A stretch of 64,000 nucleotides of DNA from positions 62,001 to 126,000 of the forward strand of contig NZ_UFQB01000008.1 in NCBI RefSeq assembly GCF_900496965.1, in the 5' to 3' direction. The notes beneath the pieces were generated by a model. That model did not search any database, was not told the DNA's origin, and saw only the letters and a program-made list of their open reading frames with translations. The translations under genes were made by a program, and so were the position numbers. The stretch comes from Achromobacter agilis. GTDB taxonomy: Bacteria; Pseudomonadota; Gammaproteobacteria; Burkholderiales; Burkholderiaceae_B. Positions 27,795-36,160 of the stretch are shown piece by piece. Numbering within the stretch: position 1 is the first letter of the stretch; each line of letters opens with the position of its first letter.

Positions 27795-29495
27795 ATGAAA
27801 GAGCTTCCCATCTATCCATACGTCAGGCCCGATGAAATGGACCGCCCGCGCCGCGAGCCGCATCCGGTGGCCGTCGTGGGGGCCGGATTGACCGGCCTGA
27901 CGCTGGCGCTGGACTTGGTGCGGCGCGGCATTCCCGTGGTCGTGCTGGACGACGACAACACCGTCGGCGTGCGCGGCCTGGCCTCGCGCGGCATGGTCTG
28001 GGCACAGCGCACGCTGGACATCTTCGACCGGCTGGGCATGGCCGGCGAGGTGGTCGGCAAGGGCGTACGCTGGAACGTGGGCCGCGTGCTGTGTCGCGAC
28101 CAGGCGGTGGCGTCCTTCACGCTGCAGGACCAGCCCGACATGCGGCACAACGGCTTCGTCAACCTGCAGCAGTACTACCTGGAAGCCTTCCTGGTGGATG
28201 CGCTGATGCGCGAGCCGCTGGCCGAGCTGCGCTGGCTGAACCGCGTCGCCGGCATCGAGCCGCAAGCCGAAGGCCCGGCGACTTTGCAAGTGGAAACGCC
28301 CGACGGCGCCTATACCTGCCAGGCGCAATGGGTGGTCGCCTGCGACGGCGCCAAAAGCGCGGTGCGCACCATGCTGGGCTTGAGCCCGCGCGTATATGAC
28401 CAGACCGAGGACCGCTGGATCATCATCGACGTCGTGCTGCGCGACACCGCCTGGCCGGAAGAGCGCTGGACCTGGCTGGACGCGCGCAGCAACCACGGCC
28501 GCGCGGTCTGGCGCCACAAGATGGCCGACGACACCTGGCGGCTGGACTTCCAGCTGCGTCCCGACGAAGACCCCGCCGAAGCGGCCACCGACGCGGGCAT
28601 GCGCCAGCGCGTCTGGGACCTGCTGGGCGAGCGCGTGGAGTTCGACATCGCCTGGCACGGCGTCTGGGCCTACCGCCATGAATGCCTGGACAGCCTGCGC
28701 CATGGCCGCGTGCTGTTCGCGGGCGATTCGGCCCACCTGGTCGCGCCCTTCGGCGCGCGCGGCGGCAACGGCGGCATCCAGGACGCCGACAACCTGGGCT
28801 GGAAGCTGGCCCTGCTGCTGCAAGGCCGCGCGGGCGAGTCCCTGCTGGATACCTACAGCGTGGAGCGCAAGCACGCGGCGATGGAAAATATCCGCCAGGC
28901 GCGCCGCTCCTCGCGCTTCGTCTATCCGGGCGCGGCCCGCTCGGCCGCGCTGTGGCGCGACGCCATCATCGACCTGGCGCCGCGCCACGCCGTCGCCGCC
29001 CGCATGATCAATACCGGCCGTCTGTGCATGCCGGCCGTCTATCCCGCGTCGGCGCTGGCTTGCGGCACCCACGCCCTGGCCGGGCGCGCGCTGCCCAACG
29101 TCGTGCTGCGGCAAGCGGATGGCCTGACCTTGCACGGCCTGCTCGGCCCCTGGTTCACGGTCCTGGTGTTCGGCAATGCCCTGCCCCCCGGCGCGCAGGA
29201 CGGCGACGGCCTGGTGCGCTGGGTCGCCGTCGGGCCGCTATGCGACGAGCGCGGACAAGCTGCCCTGGCGCACCAGCTCGGGCAGGCGCTGGACGGCCAG
29301 GCCTGGCTGCTGCGGCCCGACCAGCACGTCATGGCAGCCGCCACGCCCGAGACGGGCGATCCCGAGGCCGTGCTGGCCTGGGTCGCCGCCGCGCTGGATG
29401 CATCCGGCGCCTGTCCCGAACCCCTGCCCGAGGCCCGCGGCCTCTACCGCTCAACCGGAGGCGCCAGCCATGCCGCTATCCCAGCAACAGCTTGA
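27795..29495 (+). CDS. FAD-dependent aromatic hydroxylase (MhpA/PheA-like)
   Basis: A 566-residue class A flavoprotein monooxygenase, expected to hydroxylate a phenolic ring using NAD(P)H and O2. Seen: the GxGxxG dinucleotide motif VAVVGAGLTGLTLALDL, the DG motif VVACDGAKSAVRTMLGL, the GD motif VLFAGDSAHLVAPFGARGGN, and a C-terminal thioredoxin-like region as in phenol hydroxylases. Length matches MhpA (about 554). ATG 27795 follows AGGGAAAACG; an upstream in-frame ATG (27741) lies in the promoter region. It is the first gene of the operon, and its end overlaps the next gene by 26 bp. The exact substrate is unknown. Confidence 0.86.
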   Translation: MKELPIYPYVRPDEMDRPRREPHPVAVVGAGLTGLTLALDLVRRGIPVVVLDDDNTVGVRGLASRGMVWAQRTLDIFDRLGMAGEVVGKGVRWNVGRVLCRDQAVASFTLQDQPDMRHNGFVNLQQYYLEAFLVDALMREPLAELRWLNRVAGIEPQAEGPATLQVETPDGAYTCQAQWVVACDGAKSAVRTMLGLSPRVYDQTEDRWIIIDVVLRDTAWPEERWTWLDARSNHGRAVWRHKMADDTWRLDFQLRPDEDPAEAATDAGMRQRVWDLLGERVEFDIAWHGVWAYRHECLDSLRHGRVLFAGDSAHLVAPFGARGGNGGIQDADNLGWKLALLLQGRAGESLLDTYSVERKHAAMENIRQARRSSRFVYPGAARSAALWRDAIIDLAPRHAVAARMINTGRLCMPAVYPASALACGTHALAGRALPNVVLRQADGLTLHGLLGPWFTVLVFGNALPPGAQDGDGLVRWVAVGPLCDERGQAALAHQLGQALDGQAWLLRPDQHVMAAATPETGDPEAVLAWVAAALDASGACPEPLPEARGLYRSTGGASHAAIPATA

Positions 29496-29676
29496 CGACC
29501 TGCTGGAGCGCCTGATCGCGCTCACCAATGTGCCCGACCCCGAAGCCCAGCGCGACAGCCTGGCCCGGCTGTCGCTGCTGCTCATCGAAGCGGTGGACGA
29601 CGCGGCCCTGGTACAGGCGGCCGTCGACGAAATGCTGGCGGCCCAGTCCGGCTCGCCCGCCTTGAACATTCCATGA
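29470..29676 (+). CDS. Small DUF2783-like protein
   Basis: A 68-residue helical protein (LSQQQLDDLLERLIALTNV, then ARLSLLLIEAVDDAALVQAAVDEML) with the pattern of DUF2783, a family found beside FAD-dependent hydroxylases of aromatic clusters. A clear GGAGG site precedes ATG 29470. It overlaps the hydroxylase by 26 bp and the VOC gene by 4 bp (ATGA), so all three are translationally coupled and the product may assist one of them. There is no known biochemical function. Confidence 0.72.
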   Translation: MPLSQQQLDDLLERLIALTNVPDPEAQRDSLARLSLLLIEAVDDAALVQAAVDEMLAAQSGSPALNIP

Positions 29677-30299
29677 ACCACGGAGACGGCGCCATGACGC
29701 TCAACCCATCCCATGCCTCCCCGGCGGACGCCCCCGCCGCCTGCCCCGCCATCCAGGGCCTGCACCACTTCGCCTGGCGCTGCCGCGACGCCGAGGAAAC
29801 CCGGCATTTCTACGAAGACATCCTTGGCCTGCCGCTGGTGCACGTGGTCAAGGAAGAACGCGTGCCTTCCACGGGCGAGCATTGCCCCTTCGTGCACCTG
29901 TTCTTCGAATTCGCCGACGGTTCGCACATCGCCTTCTTCGACCTGGGCGACAACGGCCAGAGCCAGCCCGACCCCGCCACGCCGCGCTGGGTCAACCACT
30001 TCGCCATGGAAATCCGCGGCGAAGCCGGGCTGGAGCGCATGCGCCAGCGCCTGCAGTCCCACGGCGTCGAGGTGGTGGGGCCGACCGACCACCACTTCAT
30101 CCGCTCGATCTATTTCTTCGACCCCAACGGCATCCGCCTCGAACTGACCTTGCGCCTGCCCGTGGACGACTACGTCGCCCGCAAGCGCCGCAGCGCCCAT
30201 GACGACCTGGCCGCCTGGACCCGCGACAAGGCCGCCGGCCTGAAGCCCGGCGCCACCGGCACCAGCAGCCAGCAGCGCAGCCAAGCCCATGCCGGCTGA
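29673..30299 (+). CDS. VOC-family metalloprotein, possible ring-cleavage dioxygenase
   Basis: A 208-residue vicinal-oxygen-chelate protein with two beta-alpha-beta-beta-beta modules. Candidate metal ligands: His32 (GLHHFAW), His109 (WVNHFAME) and Glu157 (GIRLELT), the His-His-Glu set of type I extradiol dioxygenases and glyoxalases. The C-terminal tail is Ala/Ser-rich. The start overlaps the small protein's stop (ATGA); ATG 29694 is an alternative. In this operon, which otherwise lacks a ring-cleaving enzyme, it is the best candidate for that step (inference); a glyoxalase or isomerase role is also possible. Confidence 0.78.
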   Translation: MNHGDGAMTLNPSHASPADAPAACPAIQGLHHFAWRCRDAEETRHFYEDILGLPLVHVVKEERVPSTGEHCPFVHLFFEFADGSHIAFFDLGDNGQSQPDPATPRWVNHFAMEIRGEAGLERMRQRLQSHGVEVVGPTDHHFIRSIYFFDPNGIRLELTLRLPVDDYVARKRRSAHDDLAAWTRDKAAGLKPGATGTSSQQRSQAHAG

Positions 30300-30332
30300 G
30301 CCCCCCCTCTTTCCACCCATCAAAGGAACACC

Positions 30333-31292
30333 ATGAGCAAACCCTTCGCCTCCCAGGCCGACCTGACGGAAAAGAAGATCTCCTTCGAGCGCCTGTCCGA
30401 AAACGCCTACGCCTACGTGGCCGACGGCGACCCCAACTCGGGCGTGATCATCGGCGACGACAGCGTGATGGTGGTCGACGCGACCGCCACCCCGGCCATG
30501 GCGCAGGCGCTGATCCGCGCCATCCGCGGCGTCACCGACAAGCCCATCCGCCACGTGGCGCTGACCCACTACCACGCCGTGCGCGTGCTGGGCGCGTCCG
30601 CCTTCGCCGCCGAAGGCGCGGCCAACGTGTACGCCAGCCGCGGCACGCATGAACTCATCGTCGAGCGCGGCCAGGCCGACATGGATTCCGAGATCGGCCG
30701 CTTCCCGCGCCTGTTCCAGTCCGCCGAGGGCATCCCGGGACTGACCTGGCCCACCGTGGTGTTCGAGCGCGAGCTGACGGTGTTCCTGGGTGACCTCGAA
30801 GTACGCATGCTGCATCTGGGCCCAGGCCACACCCGGGGCGATTCCATCGTCTGGATTCCGTCGCAGGGCATCTGTTTCTCCGGCGACCTGGTGGAGTTCA
30901 ATGCGGGCGTCTACACCGGCGATGCCTATTTGTCCGACTGGCCCGCCACGCTGGACGCGCTGCAGGCGCTGGAGCCGCGCCAGATGGTGCCGGGCCGCGG
31001 TCCCGCGCTGACCACGCCCGCCGCCTGCCGCGAAGCCATCGGCTACACCCGCAGCTGGGTCGAGACGCTGTATGGCTGCGCCCGCCAGGGCGTGGAGCAA
31101 GGCAAGAGCCTGAAGCAAGTCTATGAGGACACGCGCCGGGTGATGGACCCGGAGTTCGGCCACGTCGTCATCTACGAACACGCCATTCCCTTCGACGTCT
31201 CGCGCGCCTACGACGAGGCCAGCGGCATCACCGATCCGCGCGTCTGGACCGCCCAGCGCGACCGCGATATGTGGGCCGAGCTCACCGCCTGA
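30333..31292 (+). CDS. Metallo-beta-lactamase-fold protein with altered metal motif
   Basis: A 319-residue MBL-fold protein. The first metal motif, normally HxHxDH, reads His79-Tyr-His81-Ala-Val83-Arg84, so the Asp and third His are gone; the downstream His (LGPGHTRGDSI) and Asp (ICFSGDLVEFN) remain. One metal may still bind, or the protein may use a different chemistry. It sits between the VOC gene (33 bp before) and the fumarylacetoacetase gene (67 bp after), in the same operon. It may hydrolyse a lactone or thioester intermediate; this cannot be decided here. Confidence 0.78.
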   Translation: MSKPFASQADLTEKKISFERLSENAYAYVADGDPNSGVIIGDDSVMVVDATATPAMAQALIRAIRGVTDKPIRHVALTHYHAVRVLGASAFAAEGAANVYASRGTHELIVERGQADMDSEIGRFPRLFQSAEGIPGLTWPTVVFERELTVFLGDLEVRMLHLGPGHTRGDSIVWIPSQGICFSGDLVEFNAGVYTGDAYLSDWPATLDALQALEPRQMVPGRGPALTTPAACREAIGYTRSWVETLYGCARQGVEQGKSLKQVYEDTRRVMDPEFGHVVIYEHAIPFDVSRAYDEASGITDPRVWTAQRDRDMWAELTA

Positions 31293-31359
31293 CCCCGGCA
31301 CGCAACAACGCCACGAGGCCCCGCCGTGGGCTTCTCCATTCGATACGGAGCACCTGAAG

Positions 31360-32394
31360 ATGAAACTCGCCACCCTGAGCAATGGCGCCCGCGACGGCGC
31401 CCTGGCCGTCGTCAGCCGCGACCTGACCCGCACGCGCGCCGTGCCGCACATCGCAGCCACCCTGCAGCAGGCGCTGGATGACTGGGCCCGCGCCGCGCCG
31501 CTGCTGCAGGCCGAATACGAAGCGCTGAACGCGGGCGATGGCGCCAGCCAGCCCTTCGATGCGGCCCGCTGCGCCGCGCCGTTGCCGCGCGCCTACCAAT
31601 GGCTGGACGCGTCCGCCTACCTGAACCACGTGGACCTGACGCGCCGCGCCCGCGGCGGCGAGATGCCGCCTTCGTTCCTGACCGATCCGCTGATGTACCA
31701 GGGCGCCTCGGACGACTTCATGGGCCCCTGCGAGGACATCACCGCCGCCAGCGAGGAACTGGGCGTGGACCTGGAAGCGGAGATCGTGGTGGTGACCGAC
31801 GACGTGCCCCTGGGCGTGGACGCGGACGCGGCGCTCGGACACGTGGCGCTGCTGGGCCTGGTCAATGACGTGACCCTGCGCAACGTGGTGCTGCCCGAAC
31901 TTTCCAAGGGCTTCGGCTTCCTGCAGGGCAAACCGGCGTCGGCGCTGTCGCCCGTGCTGGTCACGCCCGATGAACTGGCGCCCTACTGGCGCGGCGGCAA
32001 GCTGCACCGCGCCATGCAGGTGTGGCTCAACGGCCGGCAGATCGGCCAGCCCCAGGCAGGCGAAGAAATGCAATTCCACTTCGGCGAGCTGATCGCGCAC
32101 GCAGCCCGCACCCGCCGCCTGGGCGCCGGCACCCTGGTGGGCAGCGGCACCATCTCGAATGCCAGCGACGCCGCCGGCGTGTGCTGCCTGGTCGAAGCGC
32201 GCGTGCGGGAAAAGCTGCGCGAGGGCGAAATGCGCACGCCGTTCCTCAAGCACGGCGATCGCGTGCGCATCGGCATGCGCGACGACGCGGGCCTGAGCCT
32301 GTTCGGCGACATCGACCAGCAGGTGCGGATCCCTGGCACGCGGCCCATGCCTGGCGCCGCGTCGGCCGGCGTGCTCGAAACCGCCGCCGCCTGA
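31360..32394 (+). CDS. Fumarylacetoacetate hydrolase family protein
   Basis: A 344-residue FAH-fold hydrolase. It starts MKLATLSNGARDGALAVVSRD, an N terminus shared with bacterial fumarylacetoacetases, and has the metal-site region GPCEDITAASEELGVDLEAEIVVVTDDVP and SPVLVTPDEL. Expected reaction: C-C cleavage of a fumaryl-acyl product to fumarate plus a keto acid. The neighbouring isomerase and fumarase fit a gentisate- or homogentisate-like route. No fahA symbol is given because the acyl part of the substrate is uncertain. Confidence 0.87.
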   Translation: MKLATLSNGARDGALAVVSRDLTRTRAVPHIAATLQQALDDWARAAPLLQAEYEALNAGDGASQPFDAARCAAPLPRAYQWLDASAYLNHVDLTRRARGGEMPPSFLTDPLMYQGASDDFMGPCEDITAASEELGVDLEAEIVVVTDDVPLGVDADAALGHVALLGLVNDVTLRNVVLPELSKGFGFLQGKPASALSPVLVTPDELAPYWRGGKLHRAMQVWLNGRQIGQPQAGEEMQFHFGELIAHAARTRRLGAGTLVGSGTISNASDAAGVCCLVEARVREKLREGEMRTPFLKHGDRVRIGMRDDAGLSLFGDIDQQVRIPGTRPMPGAASAGVLETAAA

Positions 32395-32406
32395 CCGGAG
32401 ACCGCC

Positions 32407-33075
32407 ATGGCCGACACGCCCGCCCTCACCCTGCACAGCTACTGGCGCAGTTCCGCGGCCTACCGGGTCCGCATTGCCCTGGCCTTGAAGGGCCTGCCGT
32501 ACCGGCAGGTCACCTGGCACATGGTCAAGGGCGAGCACCAGCAGCCGGCCTACCGCTCGCTGGCGCCCTTCGGCCTGGTGCCCATGCTGGAGATCGACGG
32601 CCTGCGCCTGCAGCAATCGCTGGCCATCATCGAGTACCTGGACGAGCGCCATCCCGGTGCGCCGCTGCTGCCGGCCGATCCCGCGCTGCGGGCGCAAGCC
32701 CGCGCGCTGGCGCAACTGATCGCCTGCGAAATGCACCCGCTCAACAACCTGCGCGCGCTCAAGCGCCTGCGTGCGCAGTTCGGCGCGGACGACGAACAGA
32801 TCCAGGACTGGTACCGCCACTGGTGCGCCGAAGGCTTCCAGGCCTTCGAGGCGGCGCTGCCCGCGGCGCAGGACGGCGGTTACGCGCTGGGCGACGCACC
32901 CACGCTGGTCGAGTGCTACCTGATCCCGCAGGTCTACAACGCCTTGCGCTACGGCGCGGACCTGGCGCCCTTCGAACGGGTCCGCGCCCTCGTCCAGGCC
33001 TGCGCCGGCCTACCCGCCTTCGAAGCGGCCCGCCCGGAAAACCAGCCCGACGCGCCGCAGAGCGCCGCGGCCTAG
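32407..33075 (+). CDS. maiA: Maleylacetoacetate isomerase (zeta-class GST)
   Basis: A 222-residue zeta-class glutathione transferase that isomerises maleylacetoacetate or maleylpyruvate to the fumaryl form. The hallmark SYWRSSAAYRVRIALALKG with the active-site SSxxxR is present near residues 12-26, followed by the glutathione-binding APFGLVPMLEIDG and QSLAIIEYLDERHP. It is 12 bp after the hydrolase gene with a GGAG site. The maleylpyruvate isomerase alternative has the same fold. Confidence 0.9.
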   Translation: MADTPALTLHSYWRSSAAYRVRIALALKGLPYRQVTWHMVKGEHQQPAYRSLAPFGLVPMLEIDGLRLQQSLAIIEYLDERHPGAPLLPADPALRAQARALAQLIACEMHPLNNLRALKRLRAQFGADDEQIQDWYRHWCAEGFQAFEAALPAAQDGGYALGDAPTLVECYLIPQVYNALRYGADLAPFERVRALVQACAGLPAFEAARPENQPDAPQSAAA

Positions 33076-33128
33076 GCAACGCCACCCAATAAGAAGCTGA
33101 ACCGCCGCATTCCCCCAAGGAGACAACC

Positions 33129-34481
33129 ATGCAGACAGAAATCCCCGCCGACGGCGCCGCCGTCGCATCCGCCCGCCGGTCCGCGTCCGGCCCGCTGGTC
33201 AGCGCCGACGACCGCAAGGTGCTGGCCGCCACGCTGGTCGGCTCGGCCATCGAATGGTACGACTACTTCATCTACGTCCAGGCCGCCGGGCTGGTGCTGG
33301 GTTCCCTGTTCTTCGCGCCCTTCGCCAAGGAAAACCCCGAGCTGTCGCTGATCCTGTCGTTCGCGACCGTGGGCGTGGCCTTCCTGTTCCGGCCGCTGGG
33401 CGCCATCGTCTGCGGCCACCTGGGCGACCGCTACGGCCGCAAGCGGGTGCTGGCGGCCACGCTGATCCTGATGGGCGTGTCCACCGCCCTGATCGGCGTG
33501 CTGCCGACCTACGCGCAGATCGGCATCTGGGCGCCGGTGATGCTGGTGGCCTTGCGCGTGCTGCAAGGCTTTTCCGCCGGTGGCGAATGGGGCGGCGCGG
33601 CGCTCATGGCGGTCGAGCACGCGCCCCGGGAGCGACGTTCGCTGTTCGGCGCCTTCCCGCAAATCGGCGTGCCGCTGGGCATGATCGTCGCCACCGGCGT
33701 GCTGTGGTGCATCACCGCCCTGGTCGGCGCCGACAACTTCATGGCCTGGGGCTGGCGCGTGTCCTTTCTGCTGTCCATCGCGCTCATCGTGGTCGGCGTC
33801 TTCATCCGCCGCGCCGTCGAGGAATCGCCCGTGTTCCTGCAGATGCAGTCGCGCCGCAGCCATTCCTCGGCGCCGCTGGGCACCTTGCTGCGCAAGCATC
33901 CGCGCCAGATCCTGCTGACCACGCTGATCTTCGTGGGCAACAGCACGGCGGGCTATCTGCTGGTCGGCTTCTTCATCAGCTACGGCAGCCGGACGCTGCA
34001 CATGCCGGCGCAGCAGGTGCTGATGATCTGCACGCTGGCCGCGGCTTGCTGGCTGGGCACCACGCTGCTGGGCGGCTGGCTGGGCGACCGCATCGGCCGC
34101 GTGCGCACCTTCCAGCTCGGCTACGTGCTACTGGCGCTGTGGGCCATACCGATGTGGTCCTTCATCGAATCCGGCGACGTCACGCAATTCGCCTTCGCCC
34201 TGGCCGTGCTGTCGGTGCCCCTGGGCCTGACCTACGGCCCGCAGGCCGCGCTGTATGCCGAGATGTTCCCGGCCGACGTGCGCTATTCCGGGGTGTCGGC
34301 GGGCTATGCGCTGGGCTCCATCCTCGGCGGCGCGTTCGCCGCGATGATCGCGCAGTCCATCATCACCGCCACCGGCCAGTCCTGGCATGTGGGCGTCTAC
34401 GTCATCGTCATGGCCGTGGTGTCCTTGGTGGCCGTTAGCCTGGTCAAGGACCGCCCCGGCGTCACGCTGCACGCAGACTGA
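33129..34481 (+). CDS. MFS transporter, MHS (metabolite:H+ symporter) family
   Basis: A 450-residue permease with the MHS signature: AATLVGSAIEWYDYFIYVQAA at the first TM helix, RPLGAIVCGHLGDRYGRKRVL between TM2 and TM3, and LRVLQGFSAGGEWGGAALMAVE around TM4-5. About 12 TM helices. The family imports organic and aromatic acids such as shikimate. It sits inside the aromatic operon, 53 bp after maiA with an AAGGAG site, so it probably imports the aromatic substrate. Confidence 0.9.
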   Translation: MQTEIPADGAAVASARRSASGPLVSADDRKVLAATLVGSAIEWYDYFIYVQAAGLVLGSLFFAPFAKENPELSLILSFATVGVAFLFRPLGAIVCGHLGDRYGRKRVLAATLILMGVSTALIGVLPTYAQIGIWAPVMLVALRVLQGFSAGGEWGGAALMAVEHAPRERRSLFGAFPQIGVPLGMIVATGVLWCITALVGADNFMAWGWRVSFLLSIALIVVGVFIRRAVEESPVFLQMQSRRSHSSAPLGTLLRKHPRQILLTTLIFVGNSTAGYLLVGFFISYGSRTLHMPAQQVLMICTLAAACWLGTTLLGGWLGDRIGRVRTFQLGYVLLALWAIPMWSFIESGDVTQFAFALAVLSVPLGLTYGPQAALYAEMFPADVRYSGVSAGYALGSILGGAFAAMIAQSIITATGQSWHVGVYVIVMAVVSLVAVSLVKDRPGVTLHAD

Positions 34482-34509
34482 ACCTTCAAACCATCAACCC
34501 ACGCACGCC

Positions 34510-36063
34510 ATGAGCACAAGCATCCGTCAGGACGACCTGATCGAATCCATCGCCAGCGCGCTCCAGTACATCAGCCACTACCACCCGGCCGATTACATCG
34601 CGCATCTGGCCCGCGCCTACCGACGCGAGGCCAGCGCGCCGGCGCGCGACGCCATGGCGCAGATCCTGGCCAGCTCGCGCATGGCCGCCATCGGCCGGCG
34701 GCCGATCTGCCAGGACACGGGGATCGTCAACGTCTTCCTGGAAGTCGGCATGGACGTGCGCTGGGAGGGCTTCACCGGCAGCCTGGAGGACGCCGTCAAC
34801 GCCGGCGTGCGGCGCGCCTACCTGGACGCGGACAATCCGCTGCGCGCCTCGGTGGTGGCGGACCCGCTGTTCGGCCGCGGCAACACCCGCGACAACACGC
34901 CCGCCGTCATCAGCATGCGCATCGTGCCGGGCGCAAGCCTGGCGCTCACCGTGGCGGCCAAGGGCGGGGGCTCGGAGAACAAGGCGCGGCTGGCCATGCT
35001 GAACCCGGCCGACAGCATCGTCGACTGGGTGCTGGCGCAGATTCCGGCCATGGGAGCCGGCTGGTGTCCGCCCGGCATGTTGGGCATAGGCGTGGGCGGC
35101 ACCGCCGAGAAAGCGGTGCTGCTGGCCAAGGAAAGCCTGATGCAGCCCCTGGACATGCATGAGCTGCAGGCGCGGGCGCGGAGCGGCGACACGCTGGCGC
35201 CCGAGGACGCGCTGCGTTTGGAACTGCATGACCGCGTCAACGCGCTGGGCATAGGCGCGCAGGGCCTGGGCGGCCTCACCACCGTGCTGGACGTGAAGAT
35301 CAAGACCTACCCCACGCACGCGGCCGCCAAGCCCATCGCGCTGATCCCCAATTGCGCGGCCACGCGCCATGCGCGCTTCGTGCTGGACGGCTCCGGCCCC
35401 GCGCATCTGGATCCGCCCTCGCTGGATCTCTGGCCCGATCTGGGCGTGGAACGCGGCTCGGACACCGGCCGGCGCGTGAACCTGGACACCCTCACCCGCG
35501 AGGACGTCGCGTCCTGGCGCGCCGGAGAAACCCTGCTGCTCAACGGCCGCATGCTGACCGGACGCGACGCCGCGCATCAGCGCATCCGTGAAATGCTGGC
35601 GCGGGGCGAGCCGCTGCCCGCCGACTTCCGCGGCCGCGCCATCTACTATGTGGGCCCGGTGGACGCGGTGCGCGGCGAGGCCGTCGGCCCCGCCGGCCCC
35701 ACCACCTCGACCCGCATGGACGGCTACACCGACATGATGCTGGAACGCACGGGCCTGCTGGCGATGATAGGCAAGGCCGAACGCGGCCCGCAGGCGGTCG
35801 AGGCGATCCGGCGCCACCGGTCGGCCTACCTGATCGCGGTGGGCGGCGCGGCCTATCTCGTGTCCCGCGCCATCCGCAGCGCCCGCGTCATCGCCTTCGA
35901 GGACCTCGGCATGGAGGCGATCCACGAGTTCGACGTCACGGACATGCCCGTGACCGTGGCGGTGGACGCCGAGGGCGGGAACCTGCACGTATCGGGGCCG
36001 GCGCGCTGGCGCCGAAAGGCGGGCGCCAGGGAGATACCGGTGGCGGTTGCCGGGGCGCTCTGA
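34510..36063 (+). CDS. Fumarate hydratase class I, fused
   Basis: A 517-residue Fe-S hydro-lyase converting fumarate to malate. All three 4Fe-4S ligands of class I enzymes are visible: Cys67 (RRPICQDTGI), Cys186 (GAGWCPPGML) and Cys282 (IPNCAATRH). The C-terminal beta domain carries GPAGPTTSTRMDGYTD. Length is that of one-piece FumA-type enzymes. ATG 34510 is chosen; upstream open frame is shadow of the transporter gene. As last gene of the aromatic operon it would pull pathway fumarate into the TCA cycle. No terminator is evident before the convergent gene at 36161. Confidence 0.92.
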   Translation: MSTSIRQDDLIESIASALQYISHYHPADYIAHLARAYRREASAPARDAMAQILASSRMAAIGRRPICQDTGIVNVFLEVGMDVRWEGFTGSLEDAVNAGVRRAYLDADNPLRASVVADPLFGRGNTRDNTPAVISMRIVPGASLALTVAAKGGGSENKARLAMLNPADSIVDWVLAQIPAMGAGWCPPGMLGIGVGGTAEKAVLLAKESLMQPLDMHELQARARSGDTLAPEDALRLELHDRVNALGIGAQGLGGLTTVLDVKIKTYPTHAAAKPIALIPNCAATRHARFVLDGSGPAHLDPPSLDLWPDLGVERGSDTGRRVNLDTLTREDVASWRAGETLLLNGRMLTGRDAAHQRIREMLARGEPLPADFRGRAIYYVGPVDAVRGEAVGPAGPTTSTRMDGYTDMMLERTGLLAMIGKAERGPQAVEAIRRHRSAYLIAVGGAAYLVSRAIRSARVIAFEDLGMEAIHEFDVTDMPVTVAVDAEGGNLHVSGPARWRRKAGAREIPVAVAGAL

Positions 36064-36160
36064 CAAGCGCTGCGGCCGCGAGCCACTCTGACAAGCGGCC
36101 TGGATGCGGGCCGCCCCTGGCGCGGCCCGACACGCGCCGCCTCCAGGGCCGGGCCAGCTT

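Noticed and set aside
36064-36160. A small gene between fumarase and the alpha-subunit gene
   Set aside because: Only a duplicated-looking TCTGACAAGCG motif and GC-rich sequence; no start with a ribosome site.
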